This document shows, one piece after another, positions 28,323 through 38,325 of a DNA stretch of 64,000 bases. The notes below the pieces were generated by a model. That model did not search any database, was not told where the DNA came from, and saw only the letters and a program-made list of their open reading frames with translations. The DNA is taken from positions 1 through 64,000 of the forward strand of contig NZ_JAPWGY010000006.1 in NCBI RefSeq assembly GCF_027214005.1, in the 5' to 3' direction. The position numbers and the translations under genes were made by a program. Numbering within the stretch: the stretch's first letter is position 1; the number at the start of each line of letters is the position of its first letter. Origin of the DNA: Kiloniella laminariae. Lineage in GTDB: Bacteria > Pseudomonadota > Alphaproteobacteria > Kiloniellales > Kiloniellaceae.

Positions 28323-30979
28323 AGCGGCTGTTTGGCACCGCCAACGACCGTTATCTAAAAGGCCTTAACACAATTGTTCAGTCCATCAATGAATTCGAGC
28401 CCACTCTCGAAGCTCTCTCTGACGATGACCTGAAAGCCCAGACGGGCAAACTGCGCGACAGACTGCAGCAGGGAGAAAGCCTGGATAGCGTTCTGCCAGA
28501 AGCCTTTGCAACTGTCCGGGAAGCTTCCCGACGTACTCTGGGCCTGCGGCATTTTGACGTACAGATGATGGGCGGCATTGTCCTTCACAGGGGGATGATC
28601 AGCGAGATGGCAACAGGGGAAGGTAAAACCCTTGTTGCGACTCTGCCGGTCTATCTCAATGCCATTGAGGGCAAGGGTGTTCACGTTGTTACCGTGAACG
28701 ATTATCTGGCCAAACGTGACGCAGAGTGGATGGGCGAGATCTATCGCTATCTTGGTATGACTGTGGGCTGTGTTCATCCAGGGCTGGACGAAGACCAGCG
28801 CAGGGCGGCTTATGCCTGTGACATTACCTATGCGACCAACAATGAACTGGGTTTTGATTATCTGCGCGATAACATGAAGTTCCAGATAGAACAGATGGTT
28901 CAGCGCAACTTCAACTATGCGATTGTCGACGAGGTTGACTCGATCCTGATTGATGAAGCCAGAACCCCGCTGATTATTTCTGGACCTGCAGAAGATTCGT
29001 CCGAAAGCTATCTCACAATTGACAAGTTCATCCCGCTGCTCAGCGAAGAGCATTATGAAGTGGATGAAAAATCCCGCTCGGTCACGCTCACAGATGAGGG
29101 TGTCGAATTCGTTGAAGAAAAGCTGAATGAAGCTGGCGTCATGAAAGGCGCGCTCTACGAAATCGAGAACGTCAGTTCCCTGCACCATATCAACCAGGCT
29201 TTACGTGCCCACAAACTGTTCCAGCGCGACAAGGATTACATCGTCAAGGACAACAAGGTTGTCATCATTGACGAATTCACCGGTCGTATGATGGAAGGCC
29301 GCCGTTTCTCCGAAGGCCTGCATCAGGCTCTTGAAGCCAAGGAAGGTGCACACGTACAGCAGGAAAACCAGACGCTCGCGTCCATTACTTTCCAGAACTA
29401 TTTCCGCCTTTATCCAAAACTAGCCGGGATGACGGGAACGGCAATGACAGAAGCCGAGGAATTTTCCTCGATCTATAACCTTGATGTCATTTCCATGACA
29501 ACCAACCTGCCCTGTATCCGTATCGACCACGACGACGAGGTCTACCGGACAGAACGCGAGCGGGATAATGCGATCATCCAACAGATCAAAGAATGCTACG
29601 CAAGAAAGCAGCCGACACTGGTTGGAACAGTCTCGATTGAAAAATCCGAGTATCTTGCCGAGTTGCTGAAAAAAGAAAAAATCCCGCACAAGGTTCTGAA
29701 CGCCAGATACCACGAGCAGGAAGCGATGATCATCGCCCAGGCGGGTTCTCCCGGTGCGGTAACAATTGCGACCAACATGGCCGGGCGTGGAACCGATATC
29801 AAACTTGGCGGTAACGAGGAAATGCGTATCGAGCAGGAAACTGCCGGCATTGAAGACGAAGCCAAACGCCAGGCAAAGATTGAAGCAATCATTGCCGAAG
29901 TTGCCGAGAATAAAAAACTGGTCAAAGAAGCTGGCGGTCTTTTCATGATCGGGAGCGAACGCCATGAAAGTCGCCGGATTGATAACCAGCTCCGCGGACG
30001 CTCAGGTCGCCAGTCAGATCCTGGTGCTTCCAAATTTTTCCTGAGCCTTCAAGATGACCTGATGCGCATTTTCGGTTCTGATCGTATGGACTCCATGCTG
30101 CAGAAGCTCGGACTGGAAGACGGTGAAGCGATTATCCATCCCTGGGTGAACAAAGCGCTGGAAAAAGCCCAGAAGAAAGTTGAAGCCCGGAACTTCGAAA
30201 TACGTAAAAACCTGCTCAAGTTCGACGATGTGATGAACGACCAGCGCAAGGTTATCTACGAACAGCGCAAGGAAGTGATGTCTGCTGCAGATGTAAAAGA
30301 CACTGTCAGTGCCATGCGCCACGAGGTTCTTGAAGACCTTGTTACCCGCTGTATTCCGGCCAACGCCTATGCCGAACAGTGGGAAATCAAGAGCTTGCAC
30401 GAGGAATGCATGCGTCTTGTTGCCATGAACCTGCCTATAAAAGACTGGGCAGCAGAAGACGGCATTGCCGATCAGGAAATCCTGCAGCGGATTTTACAGG
30501 CCAGTGATCAGAAGATGGCTGCAAAAACAGCCAACTATGGTCCGGAAGTCATGAGGTCTCTGGAAAAGCAGATCCTGTTGATGGTTCTCGATAAACAGTG
30601 GAAAGACCACCTTCTCTCGCTTGACCATCTCAAGCAGGCCGTTGGCTTGCGGGCTTATGGTCAGCGCAATCCCCTAGATGAATACAAACGTGAAGCATTC
30701 GAGATGTTTGAAGCCATGCTCGATGCCGTCAGAGATGAACTGACGATGCTTATTCATCGTTTCGAACTGCAGCAGCCAAATCAGGCTGAGGTCCCGCGCA
30801 AGGCGCAGGAAATGCACGAATCCCGGCCAGCACCGGACAGTATTTCCAAGACCCAGCCCCAGACGGCCAAAGAAGTTGACCCTGCAGATCCTTCAACCTG
30901 GGGGAAAGTCAGCAGGAACTCACTCTGCCCTTGCGGTTCCGGTTCAAAGTACAAACACTGCCATGGAAAATTGAGCTAG
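28304..30979 (+). CDS. secA: Preprotein translocase ATPase SecA
   Basis: Motor of the Sec export pathway; it drives unfolded proteins through SecYEG using ATP. The 891 residues contain Walker A MATGEGKT (102-109), DEVD-type Walker B ([16 protein letters not shown]), the second nucleotide-binding fold ([28 protein letters not shown]), the helical scaffold, and the C-terminal zinc finger [14 protein letters not shown] that binds SecB. AAGGGG precedes the ATG. It is followed by an intrinsic terminator. Confidence 0.98.
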   Translation: MLGALVKRLFGTANDRYLKGLNTIVQSINEFEPTLEALSDDDLKAQTGKLRDRLQQGESLDSVLPEAFATVREASRRTLGLRHFDVQMMGGIVLHRGMISEMATGEGKTLVATLPVYLNAIEGKGVHVVTVNDYLAKRDAEWMGEIYRYLGMTVGCVHPGLDEDQRRAAYACDITYATNNELGFDYLRDNMKFQIEQMVQRNFNYAIVDEVDSILIDEARTPLIISGPAEDSSESYLTIDKFIPLLSEEHYEVDEKSRSVTLTDEGVEFVEEKLNEAGVMKGALYEIENVSSLHHINQALRAHKLFQRDKDYIVKDNKVVIIDEFTGRMMEGRRFSEGLHQALEAKEGAHVQQENQTLASITFQNYFRLYPKLAGMTGTAMTEAEEFSSIYNLDVISMTTNLPCIRIDHDDEVYRTERERDNAIIQQIKECYARKQPTLVGTVSIEKSEYLAELLKKEKIPHKVLNARYHEQEAMIIAQAGSPGAVTIATNMAGRGTDIKLGGNEEMRIEQETAGIEDEAKRQAKIEAIIAEVAENKKLVKEAGGLFMIGSERHESRRIDNQLRGRSGRQSDPGASKFFLSLQDDLMRIFGSDRMDSMLQKLGLEDGEAIIHPWVNKALEKAQKKVEARNFEIRKNLLKFDDVMNDQRKVIYEQRKEVMSAADVKDTVSAMRHEVLEDLVTRCIPANAYAEQWEIKSLHEECMRLVAMNLPIKDWAAEDGIADQEILQRILQASDQKMAAKTANYGPEVMRSLEKQILLMVLDKQWKDHLLSLDHLKQAVGLRAYGQRNPLDEYKREAFEMFEAMLDAVRDELTMLIHRFELQQPNQAEVPRKAQEMHESRPAPDSISKTQPQTAKEVDPADPSTWGKVSRNSLCPCGSGSKYKHCHGKLS

Positions 30980-31021
30980 AAAACTTAGCGAACGCAGCTT
31001 AATTTTTTGAGGATTAGGGAC

Positions 31022-31050
31022 AGGACGGCATTTGCCGTCCTTTTCTTTTT
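31022..31050 (+). terminator. secA terminator
   Basis: AGGACGGCA / TGCCGTCCT closes a tight loop and is followed by TTTTCTTTTT on the plus strand. Confidence 0.9.
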
Positions 31051-31155
31051 ATGACAATTCGATGTATTCCAATAATCTCATACGCAAAAAACGGGCTCTT
31101 GTTTTAGAGGAACCGGGAGCCGGGCCTTTACCGGCACAACTGACGGAGAGTGATC

Positions 31156-31932
31156 TTGTGTACAATCGGCGCGGTCAGATTTTCGACAACTGAATATCTT
31201 CTGTTCAAGAACAAGGATTTCAGTCGAAGTCACTATGACGACAAGATCCTTCATACTCAGCATCTCTGGGGCGCTGCCGGTCTCGAGACCTTCTCGGAAG
31301 ATCCAGGCGTCAAGGATGTTCATTCCGGCCTGTCCATCGGTGCAAACCACTTTGGCCTTCTGGTTACTGATGCACACGTCCAGAACACAGGCCCGGAAAA
31401 CAGTAACTATGACATTCTGGTTGAAATCGCCCTCAATGAGGGGCGCGACATCCCCTCGGCCTTAACCGCAATGGAACGCCACATCGCAAAGCACCCGAGC
31501 TGGTGGGGCAACCTTGTTTTGGCCGATGCAAACGGATTGGCCGTTGCCGAGATACGTCACGACCAGCTCAGAACCCTTTCCGGACACACACCTATCATCA
31601 GGACAAATCACCAGCATCTCCACGGACCTCAAAACGGCCTTGAAAATAATTCCAGCAACAGCCTTGGCCGTTACATATGGGCTGGACAGCACCTGTCAGG
31701 GGCCACAAACCTTGAAGACATAAAATCTATGCTGGCTTCCCATGACGGAACAACTTTGGCAGGAGAGAAAAGCGGTATCTGTAATCACAGCTACAGCCAG
31801 ACGGTCTCTTCTTACATTTTGCATGTAAAAGCCGGGGAAATAACACTTCACAGCCTGAGCGGTACACCTTGCCTTGCAAAGGACCAATACAGCACAACAG
31901 CGTTATTTCAACCGCACGAGGTCAGCCCCTAG
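31156..31932 (+). CDS. Ntn-hydrolase-like protein (C45/carcinine hydrolase or class-II amidase type)
   Basis: I place the start at TTG 31156, seven bases after GGAG (31145-31148). It gives a protein of 258 residues beginning MCTIGAVRF, so removal of Met would expose Cys2 as an N-terminal nucleophile. This is the hallmark of Ntn hydrolases, and FKNKDFSR near residue 18 sits where such enzymes keep their N-(K/R)-D motif. GTG 31150 would bury the cysteine. GNLVLADANGLAVAEIR resembles the strand pair in acyltransferase/carcinine-hydrolase folds. The substrate is unknown. The stop codon overlaps that of the convergent ThDP enzyme gene (CTAG). Confidence 0.65.
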   Translation: MCTIGAVRFSTTEYLLFKNKDFSRSHYDDKILHTQHLWGAAGLETFSEDPGVKDVHSGLSIGANHFGLLVTDAHVQNTGPENSNYDILVEIALNEGRDIPSALTAMERHIAKHPSWWGNLVLADANGLAVAEIRHDQLRTLSGHTPIIRTNHQHLHGPQNGLENNSSNSLGRYIWAGQHLSGATNLEDIKSMLASHDGTTLAGEKSGICNHSYSQTVSSYILHVKAGEITLHSLSGTPCLAKDQYSTTALFQPHEVSP

Positions 31933-33545
31933 AACCTGCCATCGTATGCTTCTCTTTCGATATGCGCTGCAATCAAGGTGAATTGATCACCCGCAAAAGC
32001 ACCGTCCAGTGCACTTGCCATCTCGGTCCGGTTACGCACATCGATGCCTTGTCCCCCCATCGCACGAGCCAAGGCAGCAAAATCTGTCCCGCCAAAATCA
32101 ACGGCAAGATTACCTCGTCCACTCCCCCGTTGTTTGAGCTCGATCAGGGCAAGCGATGCGTCAACAAACACCACGACAACCACAGGCAACTTCAGATCAC
32201 GGAGTGTCGAAAGCTCTCCCAGGATCATTTCCAGTCCTGCATCACCGGTAAAGGCCACGACAGGTAACTCAGGCGAAGCTACCTTGGCTCCCATAGCCAG
32301 AGGCAGAGCACAGCCCATGGTACAAAGTCCACTGGACTGGATCAGGGTATGGGGTTCCCGGCAAACCCATTGCTGGCTTTGCAAAATACGGTGCGCACCC
32401 GAATCAACAGACGCAATACCGTGCGCTGGCAGGGCCTTGCGCACCTCATCAACAATCGCCGCAGGTCCCCAATCTTCCGTGGATGGGAAAGCCTTGGCAA
32501 GGGCTTCTTTTGCCCGTGCAAACTCACCAGCAGGCCAGCACTCTCCGCTGCGGGACAGACCCTGATCAAGTACCGCCAAAGCCGGGGCCAGTGAGCCAAC
32601 AAAAGTATGGTTGGCCCGATGCATCCCGTGCAGGTTTGGCTCGAGGGTAAATTCAGCAACAAACTGTTCTCCCGGTTGCCAGACGTCCTGCCAGCCATGT
32701 CGCATTTCGATTGGATCATATCCGATCAGCAGCAGGCAATCGCTCTGGGACAGAAGAGGAAGAACCTCTTTGTCTGCTTTGGGTGACAAGCCCGCACCGC
32801 CAAGACTGAGAGGATGGTCATCCGGAACCACACCTTTGGCTTTATAGGTCGCGACTGAGGGAATTCCATGTTTTAACAAGAAGGTACGAACTTCAGCGGC
32901 ACAGCCTTCGCTGAGAATCTCCAGCCCCAGCACCGCAAGTGGGCGTTCGGCTGTGGCGAGCCGATCCCGGATTTCAACCAAGCCTGAACTTTCCGCAGGA
33001 GCGGAAGGCAGATAGGCAGGCTGCCAGATTTTCCCGACTGTATCCTGCGCCTTTGCTGCCAGAGAGATCGGCACATCAATATGGACCGGTCCCGGACGCC
33101 CCGACAGCGCGAGGGACAGGGCCTTGTCAACAACCCGGTCCACCGCTCCATCGATCAGGGTAAAGCTTCCTTTCACAACGGGTTCAAGCGCCTTCACATG
33201 ATCAAAAACCTGATGTGTGTATCCGGCAATATCAATGTCATCGACCCGTCCCGTCAGAAAGACCAGTGGCACCCGATCCTGATAGGCATTGGCGATAACG
33301 TTAAAGGCATTGGCCATACCCGGGCCCAGTGTCGCAAACAACACGCCCGGAGCCCCCGTACGGTGATAGCAGCCTTCAGCCATAAAGCCCGCCCCGTTTT
33401 CATGCTTGGTCAGGACGACCTTGACCCCTGCGTGATCCAGCGCATGCATGACACTCAGGACTTCCCCGCCAGGAATACCAAAAGCATGACGGCAGCCCGC
33501 GTCATAGAGACGACGGGCAAGAATATCAGCAGAAGTAAGGTTCAT
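31929..33545 (-). CDS. Thiamine diphosphate-dependent enzyme, acetolactate synthase-like
   Basis: A 538-residue three-domain ThDP enzyme. E49 in LTKHENGAGFMAEG is the conserved cofactor-activating glutamate, and GDAGLEMILGELSTL opens the ThDP-binding motif, whose usual Asn-Asn part reads VDAS. ATG 33545 has GGAAG upstream. No regulatory subunit is nearby, so it is unlikely to be the biosynthetic IlvB. Other members of this fold include sulfoacetaldehyde acetyltransferase (Xsc), benzoylformate and oxalyl-CoA decarboxylases. It is transcribed after the acyl-CoA dehydrogenase-like gene, so a shared catabolic pathway is inferred. Confidence 0.8.
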   Translation of the reverse strand: MNLTSADILARRLYDAGCRHAFGIPGGEVLSVMHALDHAGVKVVLTKHENGAGFMAEGCYHRTGAPGVLFATLGPGMANAFNVIANAYQDRVPLVFLTGRVDDIDIAGYTHQVFDHVKALEPVVKGSFTLIDGAVDRVVDKALSLALSGRPGPVHIDVPISLAAKAQDTVGKIWQPAYLPSAPAESSGLVEIRDRLATAERPLAVLGLEILSEGCAAEVRTFLLKHGIPSVATYKAKGVVPDDHPLSLGGAGLSPKADKEVLPLLSQSDCLLLIGYDPIEMRHGWQDVWQPGEQFVAEFTLEPNLHGMHRANHTFVGSLAPALAVLDQGLSRSGECWPAGEFARAKEALAKAFPSTEDWGPAAIVDEVRKALPAHGIASVDSGAHRILQSQQWVCREPHTLIQSSGLCTMGCALPLAMGAKVASPELPVVAFTGDAGLEMILGELSTLRDLKLPVVVVVFVDASLALIELKQRGSGRGNLAVDFGGTDFAALARAMGGQGIDVRNRTEMASALDGAFAGDQFTLIAAHIEREAYDGRF

Positions 33546-33684
33546 GATGCAACTTCCAAAACGAATAAAAGACAAAGCAAACGGCACAAAATACTGCGCT
33601 CAGAAATTGCAGTACCAGAGAGCAGGATCAGTGGCGAGATGAAAATATCACGGCACCACATGACTTTAAAAAAACAGGTTACAA

Positions 33685-35001
33685 TCAGTCAGTAGAATAG
33701 GATAGATAACCGTCTCTTGTCTGGGGAAATTTGCGCCCGAGCAGCTCCGAAGCAATCACATTTCTGAGAACCTGTGCCGTTCCTCCCCCGATGGTAAACA
33801 TCCGGGCGTCACGGACCATACGTTCCACCGGGTTACGTCGGGAATACCCAGCCGCACCATGCATCTGCAATGCATTATTGGTAACATTTACGGCCATTTC
33901 AGAGGTAAACAGCTTGGCTTGGGCCGCCTTGACCTTATCCGGGAAACCATCACCCGCCACGGCTTCATTGATCAAAGCCCGCGCAGCAGAAATCTGAACC
34001 GACATATCCGCCAGCATCCATTGCAACCCCTGGAACTCACAAATCGGACGCCCAAACTGCTCGCGCTGCTGTGAAAAAGTCAACGCCTGCTCATAGGCGC
34101 CTGCTGCCAGACCCAGTGCAACCGCTGCCGCACCAACCCGCTGTCCATTATAGGCCATCATCAAGTCGGCAAAACCTTTGTGCAACCCTGAAGGCGGCTG
34201 CAACATCATCTCTGCTGGAACAACCAGATCCTTAAAATGGATTTCAGTTTCGGGAATTCCGCGCAAGCCCATTGTCGGCTCGCGGCGACCAACAGAGAGA
34301 CCTTCAGCACCCGGTTCACCACGTACCACCAGAAACCCTGCGATCCCCTGGGGTTCATCATTTTCATAAACCCGGGCAAAGATCAGATGCAGGCGGGACA
34401 CCCCGCCCCCGGTTATCCAGTGTTTTTTGCCATTGATAACATAGCTGTTTCCGACCCTGTCAGCCCGGGTTGTCATCTCAGTCGCTGCTGAGCCACTCTC
34501 GGGCTCTGTAATGCAGATCGCCGGCTTGTCGCCTGACAACACCAGCTCCGCAGCCAATCTCTTCTGCTTCTCGCTGCCATAAGCCATGACAGCGCCGACA
34601 GCGCCCATATTGGCTTCGACAACAATGCGACCACTCACACCACAAGCCTTGGCTATCTCCTCGATCACCACAACGGCTTCTTTATATCCATAACCACCAC
34701 CGCCATAAACTTCTGGGATGGTCACTCCCATGAAACCATTATCCCGGAGGGCAAAACAGTTTTCCCAGGGATAGATCTCGGTCGTATCTATGGATGCCGC
34801 ACGCGGGGCTAGAACCTCTTCTGCCAGCGATCGTGCCCGGTGGCGAAGTTTTTCCAGACCACTGGCAGCTGAAACCGCGGCCTTCTGACTTGCCCTGACG
34901 TTCTTATTGCTGTCCGGAGTAACTGCAACTTTCTCCTGAAAGGCTTTCGTCGCTTTAGCCGAGAGCAAAGGCTTAGATATCGAGTCAGAATCAGCAAGCA
35001 T
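33685..35001 (-). CDS. Acyl-CoA dehydrogenase-fold flavoprotein lacking the catalytic glutamate
   Basis: A 438-residue member of the acyl-CoA dehydrogenase family with FAD contacts in ICITEPESGSAA and KKHWITGGG, and the C-terminal LQMHGAAGYSR and IGGGTAQVLRN. A 45-residue Ser/Lys/Ala-rich N-terminal extension precedes the usual first helix. The base used for alpha-proton removal is a glutamate in either of two places. By alignment from memory, the medium-chain site (YEGT) is G406 here and the isovaleryl site is Q287. Such a loss is known in 3-sulfinopropanoyl-CoA desulfinase, which has this fold. Divergent from the LysR gene, 160 bases apart. Confidence 0.82.
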   Translation of the reverse strand: MLADSDSISKPLLSAKATKAFQEKVAVTPDSNKNVRASQKAAVSAASGLEKLRHRARSLAEEVLAPRAASIDTTEIYPWENCFALRDNGFMGVTIPEVYGGGGYGYKEAVVVIEEIAKACGVSGRIVVEANMGAVGAVMAYGSEKQKRLAAELVLSGDKPAICITEPESGSAATEMTTRADRVGNSYVINGKKHWITGGGVSRLHLIFARVYENDEPQGIAGFLVVRGEPGAEGLSVGRREPTMGLRGIPETEIHFKDLVVPAEMMLQPPSGLHKGFADLMMAYNGQRVGAAAVALGLAAGAYEQALTFSQQREQFGRPICEFQGLQWMLADMSVQISAARALINEAVAGDGFPDKVKAAQAKLFTSEMAVNVTNNALQMHGAAGYSRRNPVERMVRDARMFTIGGGTAQVLRNVIASELLGRKFPQTRDGYLSYSTD

Positions 35002-35161
35002 AAGAGAAACTCCTACAGGTCTGGAGCGGTCGTCTTACCCTTTGTAAAATGCCCGCTTAATCTTCTTTTTCTGTATTCCAGTATCCTTCACTTGCTTTCT
35101 TCAAATCAAACGAATTAATATTACATATTGCTTCAATTTTTTTGATGTAGTTGAGATAATC

Positions 35162-36085
35162 ATGGGCATTCGGCACCTGCGGACTTTGCTGGCAATTGCA
35201 GAAGCGGGCAGCTTTCAAGCCGCTGCCGAACGCCTGGGACTCACACATTCTGCAATCAGTATGCAGATGAAAGCCTTTGAAGAAGAACTGCAATCTCAAC
35301 TTTTTGATCGCAGTCGCCGCCCCCCGGACCTCAGCCCGGCAGGGAAACGCCTTCTGCCAAAAGCACGGGAAATTCTGGCGCTTTATGAAAGTTTGTCAGA
35401 GGCAGGCTCTCGAGAAGAAGACCTTTCCGGTCTACTCAGGCTCGGTGCCATTCCCAGTGCAACAGCTTCTTTTTTGCCTGAAGCCCTCGCACAGTTGGGA
35501 CAGCATCATCCCCGGCTGCAGATCCGTCTGGAAAGTGGCCTGAGCACTGAGTTGACCCGAGAATTGCTCAACGGCAAGCTGGACTGCATTATCATCACCC
35601 AGGCCCAGCGACTGGATGAAACCCTGAAAGCCACTGTCCTTCGACGGGAGAGACTCGTTGTTGTGGCCTGCAACACAGAAGAAAACCAAAAGGTTTCTCA
35701 AGGGGAAGATGGTGATATTGATCTGCTCAATCACCTCCCCTTTGTCCGCTTCAATCATCTGACCGGGGTCGGAAAGGTGATTGAACAAAACCTGCGCAGT
35801 CGCGGGGCCAGTCTGAGAGAAGTTATGGAACTTGATTCTCTCGAGGCGATCCAGCGAATGGTGGCCAAGGGGCTTGGAGCAGCAATTATCCCCGAGAGTG
35901 GAATTGGATCAGAAAGTAACCTTCTGGCAATCCCCTTTGGCAAACCAGTGGCAACCCGGACGGTTTCTCTGGTTGAAAAGTATCGCGGTCAACGGCCTGA
36001 CTTGACCCAGGCTTTGGCGCAAACCCTCTTTGCCGTTTTGGATACCCCTGAACTCACAACAAATGGCTCCATCCGATATCCGTAA
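35162..36085 (+). CDS. LysR-family transcriptional regulator
   Basis: A 307-residue regulator with an N-terminal winged HTH (RHLRTLLAIAEAGSFQAAAE, residues 4-23 and on to about 62) and a C-terminal inducer-binding domain of periplasmic-binding-protein type (LRLGAIPSATASFLPEAL). It is divergent from the acyl-CoA dehydrogenase-like gene across an AT-rich 160-base gap, the classic LysR arrangement, so it likely controls the 33.5-35.0 kb operon, perhaps also the molybdoenzyme downstream. The ligand is unknown. Confidence 0.9.
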   Translation: MGIRHLRTLLAIAEAGSFQAAAERLGLTHSAISMQMKAFEEELQSQLFDRSRRPPDLSPAGKRLLPKAREILALYESLSEAGSREEDLSGLLRLGAIPSATASFLPEALAQLGQHHPRLQIRLESGLSTELTRELLNGKLDCIIITQAQRLDETLKATVLRRERLVVVACNTEENQKVSQGEDGDIDLLNHLPFVRFNHLTGVGKVIEQNLRSRGASLREVMELDSLEAIQRMVAKGLGAAIIPESGIGSESNLLAIPFGKPVATRTVSLVEKYRGQRPDLTQALAQTLFAVLDTPELTTNGSIRYP

Positions 36086-36198
36086 CCGGACCTAGGAGCA
36101 GGTCCAATTGGCTCTATGCTATACTTGTTGTGAAACATCACAATTCGATCATTCAAAACAAGAATGTTGCAAAAAAATTGCCCGCGCAGGAGCTCTCG

Positions 36199-38247
36199 AT
36201 GTCCATCCACCAGAACCTTCAGACCAAACCCAGTGTTTGCCCTCTTGATTGCCCTGACACCTGTAGCCTGTCAGTGGTTACTGATGGTGTCACAATCAAG
36301 GAAGTGCGCGGGTCACATGCCAATCCCTACACGGCAGGGGCAATCTGCAAGAAAGTTTCAAGCTATTACCCTGATTTTATCCACGGACCTCGTCGCCTGC
36401 GCACTCCTTTATTGCGTACGGGACCCCGTGGCTCTTTCCAGTACCAGCAGATCAGCTGGGCGGAAGCGCTTGACCGGGTTCACTCAGGCCTGAAACAGGC
36501 AATTGACCACCATGGCCCGGAATCGGTTTTACCCTTCAACTATGCCGGCCCCCACGGACAGCTGGCCGGTGGCTCCATGGATTTTCGATTTTTCCATAAG
36601 CTCGGGGCAACCCAACTTGATCGCGGCCCTCTTTGCGGGGCAGTTCGGGGCATGGCCTATACCAGCCTTTTTGGCAATGCCCCCGGGATGGAACCAGAAC
36701 AGGCCGCCAAGTCCGACCTCGTGATTGTTGCCAGCAACAATGTGACCGTTTCGAATCTGCATCTCGCCCGGGTGATCAAGTCTGCCCGACGCAATGGGGC
36801 CAGGCTTATCGTTATTGACCCCAAAAAAGTAAAGATTGCCGACCAGGCAGATCTCTATATGCAGATCAAACCCGGTACCGATGTCGTACTTTTCCTGGCG
36901 CTTGCTGCCGAACTGGAACGCAGAAATGCGCTCGCACTCGATTTTATCCAGCAATGGACCACGGGTGCTGAACAGTACCTGAAATCTGCCCGGCAATACT
37001 CGCTGGAAGACGCGGCAAGAATCTGCGCGATACCTCTGGAAGAGATCGAGCTATTCCTCGGCTACTATACCAAAGCAAAAAATGTAGCACTGTCCTTTGG
37101 CAACGGGGCAGAGCGCGGCCATAGTGGCGGCTCTTCAATCCGTGCTGCCATGGCACTGCAGGTGCTCAGCGGCAACATCGGTCGGCCGGGGGCCGGGGTC
37201 ATTGCCAAGCAGGGCCTTTCTTTTCCCGGCACAGGAAACAAACTTCGTCGGCCAGATCTTGCCCCCGAAGGAACAAGGATGCTGAACATCGTTGATGTCG
37301 CAAAACACATCCTAGACGACAGTCTTGCCCCGCCAATCAAGGCAGTGTTTATCTATAACCACAATCCGGTTTGTACCCACCCGGATCAGAACCGCATGCG
37401 TCGGGCACTGGAACGCGACGATCTCTTTATCGTCGGCTGTGATCTGGAAATGAACGACAGTATGGCCTATGCCGACATCATCCTGCCCGCCGCCAGCCAT
37501 TTTGAATGCCCTGATATCTACGCGGCCTACGGACAAACCCATTTGCAGAGAGCCGAGGCCGTTATCCCCCCCGTCGGGGAAGCTTTGCCAAACACGGAAA
37601 TTTTCCGAAGGCTCGCGGCAAGGTTTGGTTTTGATGATGCTTTGTTCAAGACAGATGATCTCAGCCTCATGGATGAGGCCTATGATCCTGAAGACCCCCG
37701 AATGCAGGGCATACACCCCAGTAATATTTCCCTTGATCGCTCCTTACCGATGACCTCGGCAAACGATCAGGAGCTGGTCATGTGCAAGAATGTGTTTCCA
37801 GCAACGACCTCGGGAAAGATAGAATTTTTCTCTGCTGAGCTTGAGCACAAATTCGGTTACGGGCTGCCACGTTACGAAGCCGTCCCGACCCGCCATCCTT
37901 ATAACCTGATCACACCTTCATCCAGCAAGCGGACCAACAGCACCTTTGGAGGCCATCCAGAATCGTCCGGTCCAGAAGAGCTTGAAATACACTCCCTTGA
38001 TGCCCTGGAACATAAAATCAGTAGTGGTGACACTGTCCGGATTTCAAACGATCTGGGAGAAGTCATTCTGGTGGCAAAGGTCAGCGACAAGGTCAAACCC
38101 GGTGTTTTCTATTCTCCCAAAGGAACCTGGCTCACCACAAGCTCAACAGGCCAGACGGTCAATGCGCTGATCACCTCCGAGCTCAAAGCAGATATTATGG
38201 AGGGTGCCTGCTATAATGACACTTTCGTTGAGATCGCCCGGGTTTAA
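36199..38247 (+). CDS. Molybdopterin-dependent oxidoreductase, DMSO reductase superfamily
   Basis: A 682-residue catalytic subunit that binds a bis-molybdopterin cofactor. ATG 36199 is preferred over GTG 36130 because AGGAG lies seven bases upstream. The N-terminus holds a [4Fe-4S] site C14-X3-C18-X3-C22-X27-C50 (CPLDCPDTC). C146 in DRGPLCGAVRG is the likely molybdenum ligand. There is no Tat signal, so the enzyme should be cytoplasmic, and no partner subunit is adjacent. The CPLDCPDTC subfamily has no fixed substrate; thiosulfate, polysulfide, formate and S/N-oxide enzymes are relatives. It follows the LysR gene by about 110 bases on the same strand. Confidence 0.88.
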   Translation: MSIHQNLQTKPSVCPLDCPDTCSLSVVTDGVTIKEVRGSHANPYTAGAICKKVSSYYPDFIHGPRRLRTPLLRTGPRGSFQYQQISWAEALDRVHSGLKQAIDHHGPESVLPFNYAGPHGQLAGGSMDFRFFHKLGATQLDRGPLCGAVRGMAYTSLFGNAPGMEPEQAAKSDLVIVASNNVTVSNLHLARVIKSARRNGARLIVIDPKKVKIADQADLYMQIKPGTDVVLFLALAAELERRNALALDFIQQWTTGAEQYLKSARQYSLEDAARICAIPLEEIELFLGYYTKAKNVALSFGNGAERGHSGGSSIRAAMALQVLSGNIGRPGAGVIAKQGLSFPGTGNKLRRPDLAPEGTRMLNIVDVAKHILDDSLAPPIKAVFIYNHNPVCTHPDQNRMRRALERDDLFIVGCDLEMNDSMAYADIILPAASHFECPDIYAAYGQTHLQRAEAVIPPVGEALPNTEIFRRLAARFGFDDALFKTDDLSLMDEAYDPEDPRMQGIHPSNISLDRSLPMTSANDQELVMCKNVFPATTSGKIEFFSAELEHKFGYGLPRYEAVPTRHPYNLITPSSSKRTNSTFGGHPESSGPEELEIHSLDALEHKISSGDTVRISNDLGEVILVAKVSDKVKPGVFYSPKGTWLTTSSTGQTVNALITSELKADIMEGACYNDTFVEIARV

Positions 38248-38269
38248 CCAGACCTCTGAGCCACCAAAG

Positions 38270-38298
38270 ACAAAGGGCAGCGTCCTGCTGCCCTTTGT
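38270..38298. terminator. Hairpin between molybdoenzyme and accA
   Basis: ACAAAGGGCAGC (38270-38281) pairs with GCTGCCCTTTGT (38287-38298), a 12-bp perfect stem with a five-base loop. T-tracts are short on both strands. It probably ends both convergent transcripts. Confidence 0.7.
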
Positions 38299-38325
38299 TA
38301 AATAGCTTCATCCGGTAGAAACGCC

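Noticed and set aside
28355-29188. 277-codon frame antisense to secA
   Set aside because: Explained by the codon pattern of secA; no start signal or domain.
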